NCBI GenBank assembly: GCA_963781805.1
Contig: CAWAHF010000004.1
Coordinates: 3,658,001-3,722,000 of the forward strand
Source of the DNA: JAFGPL01 sp963781805
Lineage (GTDB): Bacteria; Bacteroidota; Bacteroidia; Bacteroidales; UBA10428
DNA: 64,000 bases
Direction: 5' to 3'
The position numbers and the translations under genes are program-made. The notes under the pieces are model-generated. The model ran no database searches, was not told the origin of the DNA, and saw only the letters and a program-made list of their open reading frames with translations. Below, one piece after another: positions 53,901 through 61,190 of this stretch. Position 1 is the stretch's first letter; every line of letters starts with the position of its first letter.

Positions 53901-54416
53901 TTATTTTTTATCAATATCCTGAAGTTTTTCCATCCCTTCAATATTCATTGCTTTGGCAAGTTTTGAAATGTTTTTCATATCAATATCGCCCTGTATGCTG
54001 ATAAGAACATTGTCTCCATCTCCGCTTACTACCAGCAATAGCTCGGATATTTTTCCATCCGTATCCCTGACCAAAAATTTAACATCCTGATTTTCCTCTT
54101 TGATTACCATAAGTTCTTTGTAACCGCCGGATGCTATTTTTTTATTCATCTCTTTTAGAAAGTTTATACTTTCATCTTTTTTTTCCGAAGAGATTATTTT
54201 AATCCCGGTAAGCTTACTCATTACATCGTGCATTTCTTTGGCATCAGGATCTGTGGATTCGATATTACTAAACAAATCGAACATATACTTTGAAATAAAA
54301 ACTGTTGTAAATCCTTCTTTCCCTGAATACTTGTCGAAAAGTTCATCTGCTGCCGACTGTGCGTTGGCTAATGTCATGGTAAACAGGACAATCATAAATA
54401 CTTGAATCCTTTTCAT
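53901..54416 (-). CDS. DUF4252 exported protein, copy 2
   Basis: 171 residues. Signal peptide MKRIQVFMIVLFTMTLANAQS, then the DUF4252 core: DKYSGKEGFTTVFISKYMFD, a middle KEMHDVMSKLTGIKIIS, and a C-terminal DNVLISIQGDIDMKNISKLAKAM segment. It is a paralogue of the protein at 55560-56075, of identical length. It lies 10 bp after the membrane protein at 54427 and shares its direction, giving sigma - membrane protein - DUF4252. The function of DUF4252 is unknown; association with ECF sigma factors is recurrent in Bacteroidota. Confidence 0.85.
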   Translation of the reverse strand: MKRIQVFMIVLFTMTLANAQSAADELFDKYSGKEGFTTVFISKYMFDLFSNIESTDPDAKEMHDVMSKLTGIKIISSEKKDESINFLKEMNKKIASGGYKELMVIKEENQDVKFLVRDTDGKISELLLVVSGDGDNVLISIQGDIDMKNISKLAKAMNIEGMEKLQDIDKK

Positions 54417-54426
54417 AATTATATAT

Positions 54427-54996
54427 TTAATTTTTTTTGTTACTATCTAAAAATTGCAGCATTTTCAAATCATTTATTCCGGTATCCAGTTTTTTTAAAT
54501 TCTGCAATGATTGCACCGGACCGGTAATTTTTGATACATTCGAAAGTTTAGCGGTTCCCTTGTTGATGGTTTGAGAAACATAAAGCAATATTTTTTGAGT
54601 TTCTTCATAGGCTAACTTGGGATTCGTATACGTGTCCTGCAGAGCTAGTTGATTATTAGTTATTCGAGGCTTTTCTAAAAACAAAAAATAACTTCCTATT
54701 AGCAATGCAACTCCGGCTGCGATTCCCAAAATCCAGTAAAAGGTTGTTCCTCTGAAGTTCACAGCTTTTAAAGTCTGTTTATCGATTACCTTTTCAAGGT
54801 TTTCCATGAAATCATCCATAGGCAATTCCTCGTCAGATGCTTCTGTATACATAGAAAAAAGCTCTTTCTCAGGCATAAGATGTTCAGGTATGTTTTCAGA
54901 AGTACGAAAGAATTCTTTCAGCTGAAATTCTTCTTCCGGTGAGGTTTCACCGGCAAAATATTTCTTAACCAGTTGTTCTGCTGTTTTCAAATCCAT
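54427..54996 (-). CDS. Putative anti-sigma factor, single-pass membrane protein
   Basis: 189 residues. The N-terminus MDLKTAEQLVKKYFAGETSPEEE is a helix-turn typical of FecR-like or zinc-less anti-sigma cytoplasmic domains. A single transmembrane helix lies at about 85-108 (FYWILGIAAGVALLIGSYFLF), followed by about 80 periplasmic residues. It overlaps the preceding ECF sigma gene by 32 bp, a strong sign of coupled production in equal amounts, as for sigma/anti-sigma pairs. The anti-sigma role is inferred from gene order and topology; no zinc-binding HxxxCxxC motif is present. Confidence 0.7.
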   Translation of the reverse strand: MDLKTAEQLVKKYFAGETSPEEEFQLKEFFRTSENIPEHLMPEKELFSMYTEASDEELPMDDFMENLEKVIDKQTLKAVNFRGTTFYWILGIAAGVALLIGSYFLFLEKPRITNNQLALQDTYTNPKLAYEETQKILLYVSQTINKGTAKLSNVSKITGPVQSLQNLKKLDTGINDLKMLQFLDSNKKN

Positions 54997-55498
54997 AGCT
55001 GTCCATTTTTATTAATTCTTCACGAATTTTTTTTCTTGCTCTTGATAAATTTACCCGAATGGTGACATCATTCATTTCGGTTATTTCTGCAATCTCCTCA
55101 AAATCAAATCCATCAATATCTCTGAGCTTAATCACTATTTTTTGCTTTTCGGGTAAAGTATCAAGAATTCTGTATAAATTTTTGATCTTTTCGTTCCTTT
55201 CCAGCTCTTTATAGGGCTCCTGGTTCTCTTTCTGATGATCAAATCCGGTAGTATAATTTTCAATAAATACGGGCTTTTTTAATTTCAATCTGTCCAGACA
55301 CCAGTTTTTTATTATTTTAATGGCAAATGCTTCCAGGTTGTTAATTTTGATCAATTCATTACGCATATTCCAAAGCCTCAAATAAACCTCCTGAACGGCA
55401 TCCTGTGCCAGGTGATCATCTTTCAACAACAGCCGGGCAAAGTGAAATAACTTTTTACCATAAGGTAGTACAAGATTTTTAAACTCATTGGAATTCAT
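54965..55498 (-). CDS. ECF-type RNA polymerase sigma factor
   Basis: 177 residues. Region 2 (about 10-75: FHFARLLLKDDHLAQDAVQEVYLRLW, NLEAFAIKIIKNWCLDRLK) and region 4 (about 115-170: LPEKQKIVIKLRDIDGFDFEEIAEI, VTIRVNLSRARKKIREEL) of an ECF sigma factor are both present, with no region 1 or 3. It would direct RNA polymerase to a small envelope-stress regulon when released from its anti-sigma. It overlaps the following membrane-protein gene by 32 bp. A hairpin (55524-55561) separates it from the upstream DUF4252 gene, so it probably has its own promoter. Confidence 0.9.
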   Translation of the reverse strand: MNSNEFKNLVLPYGKKLFHFARLLLKDDHLAQDAVQEVYLRLWNMRNELIKINNLEAFAIKIIKNWCLDRLKLKKPVFIENYTTGFDHQKENQEPYKELERNEKIKNLYRILDTLPEKQKIVIKLRDIDGFDFEEIAEITEMNDVTIRVNLSRARKKIREELIKMDSYGFENSRTTG

Positions 55499-55523
55499 TT
55501 GCCGTTATCTCTGTTGTTTATTC

Positions 55524-55561
55524 AAAATTAGCGGGAACTCATTAAGTTCCCAACTAATTTT
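55524..55561 (-). terminator. Hairpin between DUF4252 copy 1 and the ECF sigma gene
   Basis: GGGAACT-CATTA-AGTTCCC (55533-55551) is a perfect inner hairpin. An outer AAAATTAG / CTAATTTT extension (55524-55531 and 55554-55561) makes a longer stem with a small internal loop. Read leftward it ends in TTTT. It overlaps the last base pairs of the upstream stop codon and probably ends or attenuates that transcript. Confidence 0.65.
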
Positions 55562-56075
55562 ACTGTATATTGCCGGTTTCCAGCATTTTTAACATCTCGA
55601 AACCCTTTAAATTGATAGATTCGGCTAAATTACCTAATTCATTTAAAACAATATTCCCTTTGATGTTGATTAAAACATTATCGTCCCCGCTTGCAATCAA
55701 AAGAAATTCGGTTATGTGTCCGTTGGTTTCTTTCGCAAGAATATTTACATTATCATTTTCGTCTTTAACTGTAAGAAGCTCTTTGAAATCATTTTTATCA
55801 AGCTTGTTATAAATCAGTTCATGAAAATTTACACCTGATTTTACCCCGTCTTCCTGGGCAAGAATTTTTATTTCTTTAATTTCGGTGGTGAGTTTTTTTC
55901 CGTGAGTGCTGTCATCTTTCAAATCCATAAGCATCTTAAACAACTCTCCCGAAATATTCACAGTGGTAAATCCTTCTTTTCCCTCATATGTATTAAAAAC
56001 ATCATTCACCGGGTTCTGAGCAAAGGCAGTTATTGTAAAAATGATGGCAATAGCGCCAAATATTACTTTTTTCAT
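55560..56075 (-). CDS. DUF4252 exported protein, copy 1
   Basis: 171 residues with signal peptide MKKVIFGAIAIIFTITAFAQN and the DUF4252 core (VFNTYEGKEGFTTVNISGELFKML, and DNVLINIKGNIVLNELGNLAESI). It is a paralogue of the protein at 53901-54416 with the same length and layout. It sits between two ECF sigma modules, so it could be a target or product of either. It is 62 bp upstream of the 54965 sigma gene and separated from it by a hairpin. A terminator on its other side (56225-56269) isolates it from the first sigma module, implying a single-gene transcript. Confidence 0.85.
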   Translation of the reverse strand: MKKVIFGAIAIIFTITAFAQNPVNDVFNTYEGKEGFTTVNISGELFKMLMDLKDDSTHGKKLTTEIKEIKILAQEDGVKSGVNFHELIYNKLDKNDFKELLTVKDENDNVNILAKETNGHITEFLLIASGDDNVLINIKGNIVLNELGNLAESINLKGFEMLKMLETGNIQ

Positions 56076-56224
56076 TTTAATTGGTATTAAAGTTAAATAT
56101 TTAAAATTATCTGGTTGATATCAACAACATCTTCAAGACGAACCAACCAACTATTTGTTTCAGCCCTGTATTAAGTTTTTATTATTCGTCTGAAATGGTT
56201 AACAAAACTATCGGGTATTCCAAT

Positions 56225-56269
56225 AAAAAAATCTTACTTTCCTGACATAAAGGGGTGTAAGATTTTTTT
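56225..56269 (-). terminator. Intrinsic terminator of the first sigma module
   Basis: AAAAAAATCTTAC (56225-56237) and GTAAGATTTTTTT (56257-56269), a perfect 13-bp inverted repeat with a 19-nt loop. In the leftward direction it is followed by a T run. It lies 27 bp after the stop of the gene at 56296. Confidence 0.8.
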
Positions 56270-56295
56270 AAACAAATAAAATCAGATGTATTCAA

Positions 56296-56883
56296 TCATT
56301 CTTTTTCAAGACTTATTATTTCTTCAATTTCAGAATTGATTTGGCTCAGTTTTGTGATAATACCATATTTGTAAGTAAGATAAAACGTAATTCCCATAAC
56401 AAGCAAGGTAAGCGAATAAAAAGGGATCATTTTCGGAGAAAGAACATTTATTTTAACTAACAGAAAAATCCCGGCAATAAAAAACGGCGCAACTATTAAT
56501 CCCAGTTTTGTTATTTTTAGTTTATATTTTTCCAATTTATTCAAATTCAGTTTAATTGTGGTTATGGCATTTGAAAAATCAATTTTATCTACCAGCAGAT
56601 AATATCTGAGTGCCCAGGAATAAGTTAAAATGAAGCATAATGAAGATAAAATCAGGCCTATAAAAAAACTTTTATCATTCCGATAATCCAAATCAATGAA
56701 AATATAGATTACCATCGGGATGGGTATTATCAGGTTAAAAATTGCCTTAAATTTCATCCAGTTTATTTTCCTCTCTGTTTTTGATAGGATGATTTTTCTG
56801 AGAATCTCTCTATTGATTCGTGTGTTTTCTGTAATGTTCTTTTCATACTGAGTCCATATGTTTTGTAAATCAGTTAGTTCCAT
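56296..56883 (-). CDS. Small membrane protein paired with an ECF sigma factor
   Basis: 195 residues. A cytoplasmic N-terminus (MELTDLQNIWTQYEKNITENTRINREILRKI) precedes four hydrophobic segments in pairs (about 50-68 and 73-92, then 125-142 and 150-167), ending in a Glu-rich tail. The N-terminal L-x-x-I-W-x-x-Y pattern recurs in Bacteroidota proteins encoded next to sigma factors. It overlaps the sigma gene by 14 bp. An anti-sigma or sensor role is inferred from position only. It differs from the single-pass partner in the second module. Confidence 0.68.
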   Translation of the reverse strand: MELTDLQNIWTQYEKNITENTRINREILRKIILSKTERKINWMKFKAIFNLIIPIPMVIYIFIDLDYRNDKSFFIGLILSSLCFILTYSWALRYYLLVDKIDFSNAITTIKLNLNKLEKYKLKITKLGLIVAPFFIAGIFLLVKINVLSPKMIPFYSLTLLVMGITFYLTYKYGIITKLSQINSEIEEIISLEKE

Positions 56884-57388
56884 AATATTCGTTTTTGATT
56901 TTTACTATTTTTTTAATTTGTTCTTTTATCCTTCCTATCCGGGTTCCTACATTTGATTTTGAAATTCCTGTTATTTCAGCAATTTCGTCGTGTGAATTAC
57001 CATCGAGATAAAGGATAATTATAGCTTTGTTCAATTCATTTAGCTCATCAATACATTTATAAAGGATATCAGTATTTAAATCTTCTTCTTCTTCGACCAT
57101 TCTTGCGATTGATTCCGACTGTTTTATCTCCGAAAAGAAAACCAGATTTTTTTTCTTCTTCCTTTTATAATTCATTGAAGTATTCAGGGCAACCCGGTAA
57201 ATCCATGTGGAAAGTTTCGAATTACCTTTAAATCGGGGAAATGATTTCCATAATTCTAGCGCAATGTCGTTTATTAAATCATCCCGATCGTATGTTGTTC
57301 TGGCAAAAGCCCTCGATATCTTCAGGATAATTCCGATATTTTCCTCGAAAATTGTTTCAAATTGCTCTTTGATTTTTTTGTCTGTCAT
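56870..57388 (-). CDS. ECF-type RNA polymerase sigma factor
   Basis: 172 residues. Region 2 (FEENIGIILKISRAFARTTYDRDDLINDIALELWKSFPRFKG, KLSTWIYRVALNTSMNYKRKKKK) and region 4 (IDELNELNKAIIILYLDGNSHDEIAEITGISKSNVGTRIGRIKEQIKKI) are present. It is more divergent from typical ECF factors than the one at 54965, with an unusual Lys-rich stretch after region 2. It overlaps the membrane-protein gene by 14 bp. No TAnnTTTG promoter was found upstream, so it may be autoregulated at its own ECF promoter. Confidence 0.88.
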   Translation of the reverse strand: MTDKKIKEQFETIFEENIGIILKISRAFARTTYDRDDLINDIALELWKSFPRFKGNSKLSTWIYRVALNTSMNYKRKKKKNLVFFSEIKQSESIARMVEEEEDLNTDILYKCIDELNELNKAIIILYLDGNSHDEIAEITGISKSNVGTRIGRIKEQIKKIVKIKNEYYGTN

Positions 57389-57586
57389 GTTTCATGTGAT
57401 TACTTTTTTGTTAATGCTAAAGTATTGTGTACACAAATTATCCAATTAGTAACATTCCGATGTTAAAAATCACATAAACAATAAATTTTAGATAAAACAA
57501 ACAGATAATATTATTTTTTAACTGTAACAAATTGTCAATATGTGACCTGTCTGAGCAATTTGTTAAAAACAGGGTTTTTTGAACAG

Positions 57587-58393
57587 CTATTTTTTAGTTA
57601 AAGAGGCCTTAAAAGAATTATATTCTTTTTCAAACAATCCACCTTCAGGACTGTCGAGCTCTGTCCACACATTATCAATTGCTTCCAGCCGGTTTACTGG
57701 GTCGGGATGCACCCTTAAGAATTCGGGTACATTATTATTTTGTTCTGCTTCAGATATGCGGGTATAAAAATAATCAATACCCAGGGGATCATAATCTGTG
57801 GTGGATGTATATCTTACAGCATATTCATCGGCTTCGTATTCCTGTGAAGAATTAAACTTTTCTTCTGAAAATCCGGTAAGATAGGTGGTTATTTCTGTAA
57901 GCAACTCAGGATTATTATTCCATATCACGCTCAACAGAGGATCAATATGATATTTCGATTCAAGGTTTTCTGTAATATGTCTTCGGTCGATGTGTGCAAT
58001 CAGATGAGAAAGAACACCAGCAAATTGGGCTCCATTATTCAGGTATTTTATCAAGCCGGTATAAAAATATAAATTGCCTCCTGGGGTGGCAAAAGCATAT
58101 AATAAATTATTATCAATAATTCTGATTTTATACGTAAAGGTTTTTTTCCGGATTATGTATTTTGAAATAAGAATGTTATCAATTACCGTATCCAGGTAGG
58201 CATAGGCATAGCTATATTGAGGTGTATCCAGGATTGGAAATTCAGCAGGCGTATTTAGAATAATGCTGTCCACTCTTCTGCCAAGATCTGCTTCCTGTTC
58301 ATAAGAGATAAGTCCGGAGCTTTCTTTAGCACATCGGTTAAATAGAACTATTGCCAATAAGCTGATAAATAGAGCTTGAACAACTTTTTTCAT
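57587..58393 (-). CDS. M48-like lipoprotein with non-catalytic HLIAH motif
   Basis: 268 residues, with a lipoprotein signal ending LFNRC (Cys21). The fold is that of the M48 (Ste24/BepA-like) zinc peptidases: GGNLYFYTGLI before the active-site helix, and the distal ligand segment QEYEADEYAVRY (Glu187). The active-site motif, however, reads H130-L-I-A-H134: Leu replaces the catalytic Glu of HExxH, encoded by CTG. Both His and the distal Glu ligands remain, so zinc may still bind while hydrolysis is unlikely. It is probably a periplasmic or outer-membrane-associated pseudopeptidase. It is divergent from the LiaF-like operon across the LytTR repeats. Confidence 0.82.
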   Translation of the reverse strand: MKKVVQALFISLLAIVLFNRCAKESSGLISYEQEADLGRRVDSIILNTPAEFPILDTPQYSYAYAYLDTVIDNILISKYIIRKKTFTYKIRIIDNNLLYAFATPGGNLYFYTGLIKYLNNGAQFAGVLSHLIAHIDRRHITENLESKYHIDPLLSVIWNNNPELLTEITTYLTGFSEEKFNSSQEYEADEYAVRYTSTTDYDPLGIDYFYTRISEAEQNNNVPEFLRVHPDPVNRLEAIDNVWTELDSPEGGLFEKEYNSFKASLTKK

Positions 58394-58450
58394 GAATCAA
58401 TTCTATTTTAAATAGTTGCCGGAGTCCGAAATTTTATAAAATTAGTGCAA

Positions 58451-58517
58451 TTTACCGATTTCAGCAGGACATTTACCGATTTGTAGTTTTTTTAAATTAT
58501 ATTGCTTTGTATTTTTG
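58451..58517 (+). promoter_or_regulatory. LytTR-type direct repeat plus -7 box upstream of the LiaF/LytS/LytTR operon
   Basis: TTTACCGAT occurs at 58451-58459 and 58472-58480 (21-bp period). TATTTTTG, a TAnnTTTG box, lies at 58510-58517, 38 bp after the start of the second repeat. The second repeat runs into TTTG (58480-58483), 26 bp from the -7 box. All distances equal those at 43783-43849. Known LytTR proteins bind two 9-bp direct repeats with about 12-13 bp between them; here the gap is 12 bp. Autoregulation by the LytTR protein encoded in this operon is the natural reading. Confidence 0.72.
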
Positions 58518-58549
58518 ACTTGTAATTCAACTTAGTGGAGGAAAATAAT

Positions 58550-59257
58550 ATGGAACACAAACGAAGTGATAAAAGACTTATTGTCGGCATTATCATTCTA
58601 TTGGCAGGGGTTGCATTGTTAGCAAGCAATTTTGGATTCCTGTCATACGAAATCAGGCAATATGTATTTCGTTGGGAAATGATTCTTATAGGAATAGGGC
58701 TTATTTCGATTTTAACAAGCGAAAATAAAGGATTTGGTTTTGTGCTCATTGCTGTTGGAGGGATTTTCTATTTTAAAAATGTAATAGACACCAATTTACA
58801 AATAGATTTCTGGAAACTTTTCTGGTCTTTCATGTTAATTTTAATGGGATTAGTGATCATGTTTCATCATCATAAATCACACAAAAAAATGCACACATTT
58901 GCCAAATCTTCGGCGGATGTGCTTGATGAGGTAACAGTTTTTGGAGGAAGCGAAAAAATAATCAATTCCGATAATTTTCAGGGAGGTAAATTAACAAGTA
59001 TCTTTGGCGGTCAGAAATTAATCTTCTCTAAAGCTAAGCTAAGTTCTGGTCAAAATATGCTTGAACTTTTTGCAATATTTGGAGGATTCGAACTTGTAGT
59101 TCCTGAAGACTGGGATGTGAAAGTAAAAATAACACCCATTTTCGGTGGGTTTGTTGATAAACGTTTTTCCAGGCCATCTTCTGATCAGAAAAGTGATAAA
59201 GAATTACTGATTTTTGGAACAGTAATATTCGGAGGGGGAGAGTTAAAAAGTTTTTAG
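58550..59257 (+). CDS. LiaF-like membrane protein (DUF5668/LiaF C-terminal domain)
   Basis: 235 residues from ATG 58550, set by a GGAGG at 58537-58541, one of the few strong ribosome binding sites in the window; a GTG at 58535 is less likely. Four N-terminal hydrophobic segments of DUF5668 type (RLIVGIIILLAGVALLASNFGFL, WEMILIGIGLISILTS) are followed by a C-terminal beta-helical domain with FGG repeats (TVFGGSEKIINS, IFGGQKLIFSKAKL, IFGGFELVVPEDWDV, PIFGGFVD), as in LiaF and cell-wall-antibiotic-response proteins. In Firmicutes LiaF restrains a histidine kinase that senses envelope damage. Here it is encoded 9 bp before a histidine kinase, so the same inhibitory role is inferred. Confidence 0.85.
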   Translation: MEHKRSDKRLIVGIIILLAGVALLASNFGFLSYEIRQYVFRWEMILIGIGLISILTSENKGFGFVLIAVGGIFYFKNVIDTNLQIDFWKLFWSFMLILMGLVIMFHHHKSHKKMHTFAKSSADVLDEVTVFGGSEKIINSDNFQGGKLTSIFGGQKLIFSKAKLSSGQNMLELFAIFGGFELVVPEDWDVKVKITPIFGGFVDKRFSRPSSDQKSDKELLIFGTVIFGGGELKSF

Positions 59258-59266
59258 TTAAGCGCC

Positions 59267-60328
59267 ATGAATAATCCGCTCTACGGAAATCGTTCCTACT
59301 TTTATCTTTATGCAGGATTATGGATTCTGATTGCTATCATCCATTTTTTTATTCTGATTTTTTATCATTCATTCGGCTTAGAAATTGCATTATCAGAAGC
59401 TGTTGTTGGAAATTTTATAATAGCAGTTCTTGGATTAAGCCTCTGGTTTCCGGTTTTCTATATTAGCTACCGAAAATCAAATATTTTAATATCTATTGTT
59501 CAACAGATTTTGATGAGCGCCATTGCCAGCGGGCTGGCATTTGGATTAATCTACCTGTTTCTTGCTACCACTTTTGAAGGTAATAAAGGATACATAAGCT
59601 ACCTGAATTCATCTATCCTGTGGAGACTCATTGCGGGAGTGATGTATTATTTTATTGTGGTTTTGCTGTATAACCTGATTATTTATTATCAGAATTTTAA
59701 GGAAAAAGCAATCAGTGAAGGTGAATTAAAAGCCCTGGTAAAAGATTCGGAACTTAATTCCCTCAAATCACAGATTAATCCTCATTTTTTATTTAACAGC
59801 CTGAATTCCATTAGCTCGCTTACCATTATCAGTCCTGAAAAAGCAAGGGAAATGATAATAAAGCTATCTGAATTTTTGAGATATTCGTTATCAAAGGATG
59901 ACGAACATCTCACTACACTTGAACTGGAAATAAATAATGTTAACCGGTATCTGGATATTGAAAAAATAAGATTTGGGAAACGGCTGAATGTGGTAAAAAA
60001 TATCGGGAACGAATGTCTTTCAAAAAAAGTGCCCTGGCTTATTCTGCAGCCTGTAATCGAAAATGCTATAAAATATGGAGTTTATGAAAACATCGATGAA
60101 TCGATTGTTGAATTAAATTGCTGGTGCAGCAACGATTTTTTGAGATTATCCATCAAAAATAATTTTGACTTAGAACTTATTGTGAACAAAGGTGAGGGAA
60201 TAGGACTCCAAAATATCAGAAGAAGATTAAAATTGATTTATAATAGTGATAACCTTCTGAAGATGAACAGCGAAGATGGAGTGTTTGAAGTTATTTTTAC
60301 CTTTCCACAAACTGTAGAAAAAATATAA
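59267..60328 (+). CDS. LytS-type sensor histidine kinase
   Basis: 353 residues. Four N-terminal transmembrane helices (about 12-32, 43-65, 73-98, 118-140) form a small membrane sensor without a large periplasmic domain, as expected of an intramembrane-sensing kinase. The cytoplasmic His_kinase domain contains LKSQINPHFLFNSLNSISSL with the phospho-acceptor His, and the HATPase part has the N-box ENAIKYG and G-box GEGIGLQNIRRRL. The gene lies between the LiaF-like gene (9 bp) and the LytTR regulator gene (34 bp), so this is a three-component envelope-stress-type system. Confidence 0.9.
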   Translation: MNNPLYGNRSYFYLYAGLWILIAIIHFFILIFYHSFGLEIALSEAVVGNFIIAVLGLSLWFPVFYISYRKSNILISIVQQILMSAIASGLAFGLIYLFLATTFEGNKGYISYLNSSILWRLIAGVMYYFIVVLLYNLIIYYQNFKEKAISEGELKALVKDSELNSLKSQINPHFLFNSLNSISSLTIISPEKAREMIIKLSEFLRYSLSKDDEHLTTLELEINNVNRYLDIEKIRFGKRLNVVKNIGNECLSKKVPWLILQPVIENAIKYGVYENIDESIVELNCWCSNDFLRLSIKNNFDLELIVNKGEGIGLQNIRRRLKLIYNSDNLLKMNSEDGVFEVIFTFPQTVEKI

Positions 60329-60362
60329 TATTCATTAATAAACATTTAATAATCATATAATC

Positions 60363-61112
60363 ATGGACAACGAAATAAGGGTACTCATAATAGATGATGA
60401 AGAGTTGGCACGTGAACTGGTTAAAAATTATATCAAAGGCATTCCTGATTTGTTGCTGATTGGAGAATGTAGCAACGGTTTTGAGGGGATAAAGGCGATT
60501 CAGGAACTGAAACCCGATTTAATATTACTTGATATTCAAATGCCTAAGCTTAATGGGTTTGAAATGCTTGAATTACTGGAAGAAATGCCTGAAATTATTT
60601 TCATTACAGCACATAATCATTATGCAATAAATGCTTTCGAATTGAATGCAGTCGATTACCTGTTGAAACCATATTCCTCCGAACGGCTTATTTCTGCAAT
60701 TCAGAAAGCTATCACCAAAATTAGAACTGAAGTAACCCCCAAAGATAACATACAAAAACTAGTTAGTCAGCCACTTACAGAAAAACTTGAACGGGTGGTT
60801 GTTAAATCGATAAATAAGATTAAAGTTATACCTGTTGAAAAAATAAATTACCTGGAAGCCCAGGATGATTATGTAATGATTTATACCGACGAAGGAAAAC
60901 ATTTAAAGCAGGCAACCATGGCCTACTTTGAAGAAAATCTTGATAAATCAGAATTTATCAGAATACACAGGTCCTACATTGTAAAAATAGGATTGGTTGT
61001 GCAACTTGAACCTTATGGGAAAGATAATTATGTTGCAAAACTAAAAAATGGAGTAACCCTAAGGGTGAGTAAAAGTGGTTTGAAGAACCTGAAAGAAAAG
61101 CTGCATTTTTAA
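60363..61112 (+). CDS. LytTR response regulator
   Basis: 249 residues. Receiver domain (1-120) with the acidic pair DD11-12, phospho-acceptor Asp57 (LILLDIQMP), Thr/Ser-type switch residue in FITAHNH, and Lys102 (LLKPYS). The C-terminal LytTR DNA-binding domain (about 145-249) has the characteristic INYLEAQDDYVMIYT and FIRIHRSYIVKIG segments. LytTR proteins bind direct repeats on one face of DNA. Such repeats occur upstream of its own operon and upstream of the RND operon at 44 kb. It is the last gene of the LiaF-LytS-LytTR operon. Confidence 0.93.
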   Translation: MDNEIRVLIIDDEELARELVKNYIKGIPDLLLIGECSNGFEGIKAIQELKPDLILLDIQMPKLNGFEMLELLEEMPEIIFITAHNHYAINAFELNAVDYLLKPYSSERLISAIQKAITKIRTEVTPKDNIQKLVSQPLTEKLERVVVKSINKIKVIPVEKINYLEAQDDYVMIYTDEGKHLKQATMAYFEENLDKSEFIRIHRSYIVKIGLVVQLEPYGKDNYVAKLKNGVTLRVSKSGLKNLKEKLHF

Positions 61113-61190
61113 TCTGTGAAAATGGTCTTAGGTTTCCAGAATTAAATTTTCGAAAATCAGCATGTTGAAAGTAAATTAGGAGGGAGAAAA

